The translations under genes were made by a program, and so were the position numbers. The notes below the pieces were generated by a model. The model had not been told where the DNA came from, made no database searches, and worked only from the letters and a program-made list of their open reading frames with translations. A DNA stretch of 64,000 nucleotides from Rhizobium aethiopicum (GTDB lineage: Bacteria > Pseudomonadota > Alphaproteobacteria > Rhizobiales > Rhizobiaceae), in the NCBI RefSeq assembly GCF_014197535.1, contig NZ_JACIFV010000005.1:248001-312000 (forward strand), in the 5' to 3' direction. This document shows, piece by piece, positions 26,519-34,222 of this stretch (position 1 is its first letter; every line of letters begins with the position of its first letter).

Positions 26519-27874
26519 TTAGCGGATGACGATCTTGTCGCCGAGCGTGCTTTTCAGCTCGCTTTCGGCATCGCCGATGGCGGCGTCGACAGTCTTGGCG
26601 CCGGTCCAGGAAGCTTCGAGGTTCTTCCACATGATGTTCCAATAGGTGCCGAAATCGGAATTGTTCGGCATCGCATTGGCATGCGGCAGCAGGCGTTCGG
26701 TGGCTTCGCGGGTCCAGCGGTCAGCCGAGTAGAAATCCACTTCGGACTCCGCTTCCGAGATGCCGAGATGGGCTGACTTGACCGCATGCAACGCATTGGT
26801 GCGCGGCTCCGAGGCGATCGTGATCAGCTTGGCGGCGATATCGGTGTCCTCCTTGTCGTGACCTGCGGTCAGGAGATAGACGAGCGGATGCGTCAGCGTG
26901 TTGGCCTTGCCGCCTTCGCCGGCCGGGATCAGCGTGAAGATAACGTTGCCGAAGAAATCCTTGAGGCCTTCCTGATTGACGAGGCGGGCATAGTGCCAGG
27001 TGCCGCCGTCCCAGATGCCGGCCTTGCCGGTGGCGACTTCCTTCCACCACTGATCGCCTGGCATGCCGATGTGGTTCTTCTTGGTGACGCCTGATTTAAC
27101 GGCATCGGCGAAGAACTGGTAGGTGCGGGCCATCGCGGCCTTGTCGAAGACAAGCTTGCCGCCTTCTTCCATCGTGCCGCCGAAGCTGGTGTAGAACTGC
27201 CAGTAATCCGGCCCGTTGCTGGTGCGCGGATAAAAGCCGTAGCCGGGCTGGACGAGGCCCTTGTCCTGCATCTTCTTGGCGTCTTCGAGCAGGTTCTTCA
27301 TCGTGTACTTGCCGTCCTGCACGTTCTGCGGCAGGGCGTCGAGATCGGCGTCGCTGTAGCCGATCGCCTTCATATACGGCTTCCAAAAGAACATCGGCCG
27401 GGATTCGGCATCCTGCGGGATGCCATAGACGGTGCCGTTGTAGGAGGCGATCTTCAGAAGATTTTCATAGATGCCGTTGAGCGGCCAGGAATCGAGGTCG
27501 ACATAATCTTCGATCGGAACGATCAGGCCGGATTGCGACCAGGGTGCGATGTCCTCGTGGCCGCTGACGACAATGTTCGGGGCGGTTTTGGCTTCTGCGG
27601 CAAGGGTCAAGGCCTGTTTGAAGTCTTCCCAAGCGCTATAGGGCTTCTTTTCGACGGTGATTTTCAGGTCTTCGCCCTTGAGGGCGGCTTCGCGCTGCAG
27701 CTGCTGCGCCGCGATCTCGATGGCGTCGAGACGATAGACGTCGTTCGGGCCGGTGCCGCCGGCCCAGACGCTGATGGTGACGTCCTTGGCGAGTGCGAAT
27801 ACGGAGGTCGAGGCCAGGATGGCAGCCGCGATCGTAAGGGATTTCAATGTCGGCAAAATGGTCATCTTCTTCAT
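26519..27874 (-). CDS. ABC transporter substrate-binding protein (ugp-like operon)
   Basis: 451-residue family 1 binding protein with a Sec signal peptide (LKSLTIAAAILASTSVFALAKD, cleavage near residue 29). The mature part begins VTISVWAGGTGPNDVYRL and includes WDGGTWHYARL. Starts at 27874 or 27865: GGGGAG directly abuts the first ATG and is better spaced for the second. First gene of the seven-gene operon. A phosphodiester or inositol-type ligand is inferred only from the co-transcribed GDPD and IMPase. Confidence 0.9.
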   Translation of the reverse strand: MKKMTILPTLKSLTIAAAILASTSVFALAKDVTISVWAGGTGPNDVYRLDAIEIAAQQLQREAALKGEDLKITVEKKPYSAWEDFKQALTLAAEAKTAPNIVVSGHEDIAPWSQSGLIVPIEDYVDLDSWPLNGIYENLLKIASYNGTVYGIPQDAESRPMFFWKPYMKAIGYSDADLDALPQNVQDGKYTMKNLLEDAKKMQDKGLVQPGYGFYPRTSNGPDYWQFYTSFGGTMEEGGKLVFDKAAMARTYQFFADAVKSGVTKKNHIGMPGDQWWKEVATGKAGIWDGGTWHYARLVNQEGLKDFFGNVIFTLIPAGEGGKANTLTHPLVYLLTAGHDKEDTDIAAKLITIASEPRTNALHAVKSAHLGISEAESEVDFYSADRWTREATERLLPHANAMPNNSDFGTYWNIMWKNLEASWTGAKTVDAAIGDAESELKSTLGDKIVIR

Positions 27875-28001
27875 CTCCCCAGAAGAGCAGTGTGAGGCCT
27901 CTTTGACGGGTCATCACTGGTGTTGACGACCGCTTCGAAAGCCCGCAAAAACGTGACAAGTCCCGCTCTATGGGCTGAACGTAACGGCCGAATGACAAAA
28001 T

Positions 28002-28015
28002 TGAGCACGTGTGCA
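28002..28015. promoter_or_regulatory. Candidate LacI operator upstream of ugp-like operon
   Basis: TGAGCACGTGTGCA is a 14-bp imperfect palindrome around CACGTG (two mismatched pairs) in the 240-base gap between the binding-protein gene and the YbaK gene. It is a plausible site for the operon's own LacI protein, which has no other obvious palindrome nearby. No other gene is seen in 27875-28114. Confidence 0.35.
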
Positions 28016-28114
28016 AAATTATTATGACGATGTCCGCGGCACTTGCAAGCGGCGGTGTTCGGCGGGCATCTTTTACGCTTCAAATTGCGCCTTTCCTGGT
28101 CTAGCATCGCACCC

Positions 28115-28573
28115 ATGAGCCTTGAATCCGTCCGCGCCTTCTTCGGCACCCACGCACGCGACATCGAAATCATCGAAACCGCCGAGAGCTCCTCGACGGT
28201 GGCGCTTGCCGCCGAAGCCCATGGCGTCGAGCCCGCCCAGATCGCCAAGACGATCTGCCTGCGCGTCGGCGAGCAGATGATGCTGGTCGTTGCCGGCGGT
28301 ACGGCGCGGCTCGACAATCGCAAATTCAAGGATACTTTCGGGGCCAAGGGGCGCATGCTCGATGCCGAAGAGGTCGTGGCGGTCACCAGCCATCCTGTCG
28401 GCGGTGTCTGCCCGTTCGGCCTGCCCTCGCCGCTGCCGATCTATTGCGATATTTCGCTGAAACGCTTCGACGAAGTGGTGCCGGCGGCCGGCTCGACCAA
28501 TTCGGCCGTCCGCATCGCCACAGGACGGCTTGCCGAGTTGACCGGCGCCAGCTGGGTCGATGTTTGTCAGTAA
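28115..28573 (+). CDS. YbaK/EbsC family aminoacyl-tRNA deacylase
   Basis: 152-residue YbaK/ProX-type domain protein, expected to hydrolyse misacylated tRNA in trans. The conserved block AKTICLRVGEQMMLVVAGG and the SHPVGGVCPFGL segment, with the invariant GGVCPFG, are present. The ATG at 28115 starts the domain; the longer reading frame to 28043 adds nothing conserved. A stand-alone gene on the plasmid, divergent from the ugp-like operon. Confidence 0.88.
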   Translation: MSLESVRAFFGTHARDIEIIETAESSSTVALAAEAHGVEPAQIAKTICLRVGEQMMLVVAGGTARLDNRKFKDTFGAKGRMLDAEEVVAVTSHPVGGVCPFGLPSPLPIYCDISLKRFDEVVPAAGSTNSAVRIATGRLAELTGASWVDVCQ

Positions 28574-28657
28574 AGTGGCCGAAAAACTTCAAACAGAAGA
28601 AAGACCACCTATATTCTATCCCGACATGCCGTGATTGTGCATGACAGGAGACCAGGA

Positions 28658-29665
28658 ATGCCGAGTGCCGTTTCGCGTTTTGCCAAGATGGCGGCCATTG
28701 CCGTACTGACGAGCGCTACCGTTTTTGCCACGATCAGCGATGCCGATGCGCGCCGCGCCGGCGGGTTCGGCGGGTTCGGAAGCCGTGGCACCCGTACGTT
28801 CAGCGCGCCTCCGGTTACCCGTACTGCGCCTGCCCCGGCTGCCCCCATTGAACGGTCGATGACGCCGCGCCCGCAAACGACCGCGCCCTATAGCACGCAG
28901 CAGCCCGGCTACGCCCAGCAGCGCCCAGGTTTCTTCAACGGCTTCGGCCGTTCGATGATCGGCGGCCTGATCGCCGGCGGTCTTCTCGGCATGCTGCTCG
29001 GCCACGGTTTCGGCGGCGGCTTCGGTTTCCTCGGCATGCTGCTGCAGATCGCTTTGATTGGCGGCGCCGTCATGCTCGCCATGCGTTATTTCGCCAACCG
29101 CCGCCAGCCTTCTTACGGCGCCGGCGGTCAGAGCCGATCCTACGGCCAGTCGTTCAACATGTCGCCCACGAACTCTTCGTCGTTCCAGATCCCGGCGATC
29201 GGCTCTAGCGCCGGCGGTCCGTCGCGCGGTAATCGCCCGAGCGACGAGGTCGGGCTGGCCCAGGCTGATCTCGACCAGTTCGAAGAGTTGCTGACGAGCG
29301 TGCAGACCGCTTACGGCGCCGAAGACTACGGCGCGTTGCGCCGGCTGACGACGCCTGAGGCAATGTCCTATCTTGCCGAGGAACTGGGAGAAAACGCCAC
29401 CAACGGCGTGCGCAACCGTGTCTCCGACGTCAAACTGCTGCAGGGCGATATTGCCGAGACTTGGCGCGAGAACGGCCAGGACTATGCGACGCTCGCCATG
29501 CGTTATTCCTCGATCGATGCCATGGTCGAACGCGACAGCGGTCGTGTCGTTTCTGGCGACGACCGCCGTCCGAGCGAAAGCACCGAGATCTGGACCTTCG
29601 TGCGCAAGCCGGGCACGGACTGGAAGCTCGCTGCGATCCAGGGCACCGGACAGCGCGCCGCCTAA
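28658..29665 (+). CDS. Tim44-like domain membrane protein
   Basis: 335 residues. N-terminal signal or anchor segment (MAAIAVLTSATVFATI), then a low-complexity region rich in Gly/Phe/Arg and Pro, two closely spaced hydrophobic stretches (GRSMIGGLIAGGLLGMLLG and FGFLGMLLQIALIGGAVMLA), a Ser/Gly/Gln-rich linker and a C-terminal Tim44/MBA1-like domain (from about residue 205, AQADLDQFEELL... TEIWTFVRKPGTDWKLAAIQGT). The ATG at 28658 follows CAGGAGACCAGGA. Function unknown; the family is common in alphaproteobacterial membranes. Confidence 0.85.
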   Translation: MPSAVSRFAKMAAIAVLTSATVFATISDADARRAGGFGGFGSRGTRTFSAPPVTRTAPAPAAPIERSMTPRPQTTAPYSTQQPGYAQQRPGFFNGFGRSMIGGLIAGGLLGMLLGHGFGGGFGFLGMLLQIALIGGAVMLAMRYFANRRQPSYGAGGQSRSYGQSFNMSPTNSSSFQIPAIGSSAGGPSRGNRPSDEVGLAQADLDQFEELLTSVQTAYGAEDYGALRRLTTPEAMSYLAEELGENATNGVRNRVSDVKLLQGDIAETWRENGQDYATLAMRYSSIDAMVERDSGRVVSGDDRRPSESTEIWTFVRKPGTDWKLAAIQGTGQRAA

Positions 29666-29683
29666 GGAAGCCAGCCTCTACAG

Positions 29684-29719
29684 ATGCCGCCCAAGCTGTC
29701 GATCAGGCTTGGGCGGCAT
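29684..29719. terminator. Bidirectional terminator hairpin
   Basis: Perfect 13-bp inverted repeat (29684-29696 and 29707-29719, ATGCCGCCCAAGC and its complement) with a 10-base loop between two convergent genes. T-runs are poor on both sides, so termination efficiency is uncertain. Confidence 0.75.
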
Positions 29720-29720
29720 T

Positions 29721-30752
29721 CTAATTCACCGCCACCGGCTTGGAGCGCATGCGGGAGACCGTCTCGCGCTCCGCCCGTTTGCAGCGCATCGGTGGCAGGC
29801 CGCGATCCATCAGGTCCATGTCTTCCAATACCATGTCGCCCATCTTCTTGAAGGCGCTGTCGAGCGCTCCGGCCCGGTGCGCCGAGCGGATGAAGCCCTT
29901 CAGGCTGCGTACCGGATGATCAGGCGGCAGCGGTTCCTCAGGGTAGACGTCGCTTGCCGCGACGATATGGCCCGACGAAACGGCCGCCATCAATGCGTCG
30001 AAATCGACAACGTCGGCGCGACTGAGCAGGATGAAGGCCGCTCCCCTGCGCATGCTGGCAAAGGCCTCAGCACCGAGAAAACCTTTGTTTTCGCTGGTGA
30101 CGGCTGCGACGACAAAGACGAAATCGCTCTTCGTCAGCACATTTTCCAGGCTCGCGGGCTCGACGCCGTTTTCTTCGAGGATCGAGCGGGGCAGCCAGGG
30201 ATCGAAGACCCGGATGCGCGCCCTGAAACCGGACAGCACGCGGCGCAGCGCCTTGCCGAGATCGCCGAAGCCGACGATGCCGATCTCGGAACCGGCGATC
30301 AGCCGCGCGCTCGCATTGCCCTCCCCTCCCCAAAGTTCGCTGCCTTCGCGGAAGGCAACATCCGCATCGACGATGCCGCGCGCCAGGGCCAACGCGAAGC
30401 CGAGACCGATTTCGGCCACCGGCTCGGCGAAAACCTGGCCCGTCGTCACGACATGGATGCCGCGCTCGAACAGCACGTCATAGGGCATGTTGTTGAGAAG
30501 GTTGCTCTCGACGTTGAGGATCGAGCGTAGAGCCGGCATTCTGGCGAGCGTTTCCGCCGAGAGCGGCGGCTGACCGATGACATAGCGCGCTCTGCCGAGA
30601 ATCTCGCCGCCCAACCCGGCGATGTTCTCCGGATCGGCTTCGACGATCTCGTATTTCGCATACAGTTCGGCACGTGCCTTGTCGCTGAAGATCAGATCGA
30701 GCGTGCGCGGCTCGGGCGCGCTGATCGCCAGCGGCCGTTCGGTATTTGTCAT
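29721..30752 (-). CDS. D-isomer-specific 2-hydroxyacid dehydrogenase family
   Basis: 343-residue NAD-dependent dehydrogenase. The Rossmann motif is GSEIGIVGFGDLGKAL, and the catalytic set is Arg in LLSRADVVD, Glu in DVYPEEPLP and His in IRSAHRAGA, where the usual PHIAG is SAHRAG. Phosphoglycerate- or glyoxylate-type specificity cannot be assigned. Two ATGs are possible; 30752 is chosen because GGAGG is properly spaced for it and abuts the ATG at 30758. Convergent with the Tim44 gene. Confidence 0.87.
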   Translation of the reverse strand: MTNTERPLAISAPEPRTLDLIFSDKARAELYAKYEIVEADPENIAGLGGEILGRARYVIGQPPLSAETLARMPALRSILNVESNLLNNMPYDVLFERGIHVVTTGQVFAEPVAEIGLGFALALARGIVDADVAFREGSELWGGEGNASARLIAGSEIGIVGFGDLGKALRRVLSGFRARIRVFDPWLPRSILEENGVEPASLENVLTKSDFVFVVAAVTSENKGFLGAEAFASMRRGAAFILLSRADVVDFDALMAAVSSGHIVAASDVYPEEPLPPDHPVRSLKGFIRSAHRAGALDSAFKKMGDMVLEDMDLMDRGLPPMRCKRAERETVSRMRSKPVAVN

Positions 30753-30945
30753 CGGCATCTCCTCCGTCGCAGGCGGCTGCGTTTCCTCGGCTGGAGAATT
30801 GATAACCTCCGGCCGCGGCCGTTTCCAGTTGGCGGACGAGAAATTGGAGAGCGTACCTTTGATCGGTGTTGATCATGGGCGGCCGACGCAATTGAAAGCG
30901 GCATTTGCCTATCAGATAAGCAATTGAATTCTCTCGCTATTCATG

Positions 30946-30974
30946 TTGACGGTTCGACCTGCCTGAATTAGCTT
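30946..30974 (+). promoter_or_regulatory. Candidate promoter of hupE-like gene
   Basis: TTGACG, a 17-base spacer and TAGCTT, within the 285-base divergent gap 30753-31037. It fits the rhizobial sigma-70 pattern moderately well. No riboswitch was recognised in this gap. Confidence 0.35.
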
Positions 30975-31037
30975 GAGGCATTCAACCTGCGCGCCCCGCC
31001 GCGGCAGGAAGTCGAAGCATTGCAAAGGAAACGAACC

Positions 31038-31637
31038 ATGAAGTCAGTACTTAAAAGCGGCCTGCTTGCCTTGGCTGCCGCAGCGCTTCCGGCTGTCGCT
31101 TCCGCCCATCCTGCCGTTGGTGACGCTGCCGGCTTCAGCCATGGCTTTGCTCATCCGATGTCCGGCCTCGATCATGTCCTCGCCATGGTGATGGTTGGTG
31201 TGGTTGCTTTCCAGCTCGGGAGCCGCGCCATCTGGCTCTTGCCGTTGACCTTCGTCCTGATGATGGCGTTTGGCGGTGCTCTCGGCGTTGCCGGCGTTGG
31301 TCTTCCCTTCGTTGAGACGGGCATAGCGCTTTCCGTCGTCGTTCTGGGCGGCATGGTTGCAATCAATGTCAGGGCGCCGTTGGCCGCGGCGCTCGGCATG
31401 GCAGGCCTCTTCGCCATCTTTCATGGCCATGCGCACGGCGCCGAAATGCCGGACAACGCTGCCGGCGCCGCCTATGCTGCCGGCTTCATGATGGCAACCG
31501 GATTGCTGCACGGCGTCGGCCTTGCGCTTGGCTACGTCATCGGCCACGCCGGCGAACGCCAGGGCGTTTTCGTCACGCGGGCGGCGGGCGGCGTTGCCGC
31601 CATTTCCGGACTGGGCATCCTGGCCGGTCTGATCTGA
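31038..31637 (+). CDS. HupE/UreJ family metal permease
   Basis: 199-residue inner-membrane protein with a cleavable signal (KSVLKSGLLALAAAALPAVASA) and a mature N-terminus starting HPAVGDAAGFSHGFAHPMSGLDH. The His-rich region and the FHGHAHGAEMP motif are diagnostic of HupE/UreJ nickel (or cobalt) transporters. About six further helices. ATG 31038 follows AAAGGAAACGAACC. No urease or hydrogenase genes are nearby, so the metal and purpose are unclear. Confidence 0.9.
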   Translation: MKSVLKSGLLALAAAALPAVASAHPAVGDAAGFSHGFAHPMSGLDHVLAMVMVGVVAFQLGSRAIWLLPLTFVLMMAFGGALGVAGVGLPFVETGIALSVVVLGGMVAINVRAPLAAALGMAGLFAIFHGHAHGAEMPDNAAGAAYAAGFMMATGLLHGVGLALGYVIGHAGERQGVFVTRAAGGVAAISGLGILAGLI

Positions 31638-31697
31638 TCTGTCCGCATCTCGGCAAGAAGCCGATACGCAGCTGACGCACCTCGCTCAGACAATCAC

Positions 31698-31734
31698 GCC
31701 CGGCATGCGCGACGCAATGCCGGGCATAGTTTTG
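31698..31734 (+). terminator. Rho-independent terminator of hupE-like gene
   Basis: 9-bp stem GCCCGGCAT / ATGCCGGGC (31698-31706 and 31717-31725) with a 10-base loop, followed by ATAGTTTTG, 60 bases after the hupE-like stop. Confidence 0.75.
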
Positions 31735-31838
31735 CGTTATTGTGCCGACGAACCGCGCACTTGCGCCGCGTGATCCTCTGCGGTCAATCCGACGCGTGAA
31801 TTGACAATATCCAAATTGACGCAGGCGTATCTTGCTGA

Positions 31839-31868
31839 TTGTCGGCGGGGCGCAAAACTCTGTATAGT
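31839..31868 (+). promoter_or_regulatory. Promoter of the cyd operon regulator
   Basis: TTGTCG (31839-31844), an 18-base spacer and TATAGT (31863-31868). The last two bases of the -10 fall inside the 26-bp palindrome, so a bound repressor would block transcription. Confidence 0.5.
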
Positions 31869-31892
31869 GATTTCAGAAATTTCTGAAATCAC
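31867..31892. promoter_or_regulatory. Perfect 26-bp palindromic operator
   Basis: Each half is GTGATTTCAGAAA, with no mismatch over 26 bp. It sits between the -10 element and the regulator's ATG at 31912. The length and perfection point to an operator for a dimeric winged-helix repressor, most simply the adjacent GbsR/MarR protein acting on the whole cyd operon. Confidence 0.75.
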
Positions 31893-31911
31893 AGACGTCA
31901 CGGAAATTGCC

Positions 31912-32487
31912 ATGAACCTTCCGCCTCTCGTTCAGTCCTTTGTTCTCCATTTCGGCGAAATGGGATCGCGCTGGGGGATCAATCGCACGGTCGGTCAGAT
32001 CTACGCCCTGCTATTCGTCTCCCCCGCCCCGCTCTGCGCCGAGGAGATCGCCGATTCCCTCAGCATCTCGCGCTCCAATGTGTCGATGAGCCTGCGCGAG
32101 CTGCAGGCTTGGAACCTCGTTCTTCTCAAACACAAGCCGGACGATCGCCGCGATTTCTTCACCACCCCCGATGATGTCTGGCAGATATTGAGGACGCTTG
32201 CCGAGGAGCGGAAGAAGCGGGAAGTCGACCCGACGCTGTCGGTTCTGCGCGAAATCCTGATGCAGCGCCCGGCAAGCGAAACCGAGCGTTATGCGCAGGA
32301 GCGGATGGGTGAGATGCATACGCTGATCGAACAGCTGACGCATTGGTATGAAGACGTAAAACAACTTGAAACGGAAAGGCTCGCGACGCTACTCTCGCTG
32401 GGCGCGAAAGTGACAAAGCTTCTGGAGGCTAAGGACCGGGTCGTCTCGCTCGGCCGCCGCCGGCCGAATCCTGCGAACAAGAGTTAG
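31912..32487 (+). CDS. GbsR/MarR family transcriptional regulator of cyd operon
   Basis: 191-residue winged-helix protein of the GbsR type: MNLPPLVQSFVLHFGEMGSRWGINRTVGQIYALLF, then the HTH CAEEIADSLSISRSNVSMSLRELQAW and wing KHKPDDRRDFFTTPDD, and a C-terminal coiled-coil-like dimerisation region. The ATG at 31912 is chosen because the upstream part of the open frame lies in the operator and promoter. It ends four bases before cydD, so it is the first gene of the cytochrome bd operon and probably its repressor or redox-responsive regulator. Confidence 0.88.
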   Translation: MNLPPLVQSFVLHFGEMGSRWGINRTVGQIYALLFVSPAPLCAEEIADSLSISRSNVSMSLRELQAWNLVLLKHKPDDRRDFFTTPDDVWQILRTLAEERKKREVDPTLSVLREILMQRPASETERYAQERMGEMHTLIEQLTHWYEDVKQLETERLATLLSLGAKVTKLLEAKDRVVSLGRRRPNPANKS

Positions 32488-32491
32488 CGGC

Positions 32492-34222
32492 ATGGGCACT
32501 GCTTTCTTCGACGCGGCAAACGAAGCGGATGGACGGCCGCGGGCTAGAGAGGTCGCGTCGCAACACGCCGATGCGGGCAAAGCCCGGCTGCGCAATGCGG
32601 CGATGCTGCAGGCGCTGGCTGCTGTCATTTGGATCCCGCAGGCCGCACTGCTGGCCGCCTCGGTCGGCCGGATCGCCGATGGCGGCGAGCTGCATGACGT
32701 TCTCTGGCCGGCCGTCGGCATTCTCGTTCTCGGATTGGTAAGAAGCGGTCTCGACGCGGCTGGCGGCCGCCTGGCCTTTCGCGCCGCGCGGAGCGAACTC
32801 AGCCGGAAGCGGCAGGCCGCGGCCGGTTCCCTCTCCCTGTGGTCGCCGGTCGACCGCGGCCGGCCGGCATCCGGCAAGGCCGCGAGCGTCATCGGCGAAC
32901 AGGCCGAACTCATCGTGCCCTATCTCGCCCGCTTCCAGCCGGCGCGTGTGAAAGCGAGCCTTGTGCCGCTTGTCATCCTTGTCTTTATCCTCCCCGTCTC
33001 CTGGATCGCCGCGCTGGTCCTGCTGTTTGCGGCGCCGCTGATTCCGATCTTCATGGCGCTGATCGGTTGGCGCGCCCAGGCGGCCAGCGAAAAACAGCTT
33101 GTCGCGACCGGCGGCCTCAACAGCTTCCTGCTCGATCGCCTGCGCGGACTGACGACGATCCGTGCGCTGGATGCGGTCGATACAACGGCCCTGCGGCTGC
33201 GTCGCGAGGCGGAATCGCTGCGCGCGCGCACCATGTCCGTGCTGAAAATCGCCTTTCTGTCCTCCGCCGTGCTCGAGCTTTTCGCAGCGCTCGGCGTGGC
33301 GATGGTTGCCGTCTATGTCGGCTTCAGCCTGCTCGGTGAAATCCGTTTCGGCACTTGGACGGGCCGGCTCGACTTGACCGAAGGCTTGTTCATCCTGCTG
33401 CTTGCACCCGCCTTTTTCGAACCGCTGCGCGAGCTTTCGGCCGTCTGGCACGACCGGGCGGCGGGAGAAGCGGCGCTGAAAGCCCTGGACGCGCTTGCCG
33501 CCGAAGGTCTGCCCATACGGGGATCGGCCAAACCGGCGGCTCTCGCCAGCACCGAGGTGCCCGCCATCCGACTTGAAAATCTCACCTTTCGTTACGGCGC
33601 CGACGAGCCGCTGATCCTCGACAGCTTCAACTTCGATATCGCCGCCGGCGAACATCTGGCGCTGCTCGGTGCCAGTGGTTCCGGCAAGTCAACGCTGCTT
33701 TCGCTGATAGCAGGGCTGGCGCCCTGCGTCGGCGGTCGCATCGTCATCGGCGGCGTCGAGCTCGGGAATGAGACAGCCGCCAGCCTAAGGGGCGCGATGG
33801 CTTGGATCGGTCAAAAGCCGCATATCTTTGCCGGGACCATCGCCGGTAATATCGCGCTCGGAAGACCCCGCATCTCACGCGACGCCGTGGCGGAAGCGCT
33901 CGATGCCGCCAGCCTCCGGAAGGTGGCCGATGCCTATGGCTGCCAGCCACTCGGCGAAGGCGGGATCGGGCTTTCCGGCGGCGAGGCGTTGCGGCTTGCG
34001 ATCGCGCGCGCTGCCTGCAATCCGGATCTGAAGATCATCCTGGCCGACGAGCCGACCGCCCATCTCGACGCCGACACGGCGGCTGATGTGACCGAGAGCC
34101 TGCTCGCGCTAGCGCGGGGTCGTACCCTCATCGTCGCGACGCATGATCCGCTGCTCGCCGCCCGAATGCATCGCGCCATCCGCATCGATGCCGATTTCGC
34201 CATGAGGCAGGCGGCCGAATGA
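32492..34222 (+). CDS. cydD: Thiol reductant ABC exporter subunit CydD
   Basis: 576-residue fused membrane/ATPase half-transporter. Residues about 35-330 hold six helices (type-1 exporter fold); the ATPase domain has Walker A (GASGSGKST), signature (LSGGEALRLAIARA) and Walker B (IILADEPTAHLD). CydDC exports glutathione/cysteine or heme-related reductants to the periplasm and is needed for cytochrome bd assembly. The stop overlaps cydC as ATGA. Confidence 0.94.
   Translation: MGTAFFDAANEADGRPRAREVASQHADAGKARLRNAAMLQALAAVIWIPQAALLAASVGRIADGGELHDVLWPAVGILVLGLVRSGLDAAGGRLAFRAARSELSRKRQAAAGSLSLWSPVDRGRPASGKAASVIGEQAELIVPYLARFQPARVKASLVPLVILVFILPVSWIAALVLLFAAPLIPIFMALIGWRAQAASEKQLVATGGLNSFLLDRLRGLTTIRALDAVDTTALRLRREAESLRARTMSVLKIAFLSSAVLELFAALGVAMVAVYVGFSLLGEIRFGTWTGRLDLTEGLFILLLAPAFFEPLRELSAVWHDRAAGEAALKALDALAAEGLPIRGSAKPAALASTEVPAIRLENLTFRYGADEPLILDSFNFDIAAGEHLALLGASGSGKSTLLSLIAGLAPCVGGRIVIGGVELGNETAASLRGAMAWIGQKPHIFAGTIAGNIALGRPRISRDAVAEALDAASLRKVADAYGCQPLGEGGIGLSGGEALRLAIARAACNPDLKIILADEPTAHLDADTAADVTESLLALARGRTLIVATHDPLLAARMHRAIRIDADFAMRQAAE

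Noticed and set aside
30753..31037. Cobalamin riboswitch before the HupE-like gene
   Set aside because: No B12-box-like core; the gap shows only a possible promoter.
31801..31814. FNR/FixK-like box TTGACAATATCCAA upstream of the cyd operon
   Set aside because: Only one half fits TTGAT-N4-ATCAA; the right half has two mismatches and the position does not suit the proposed promoter.
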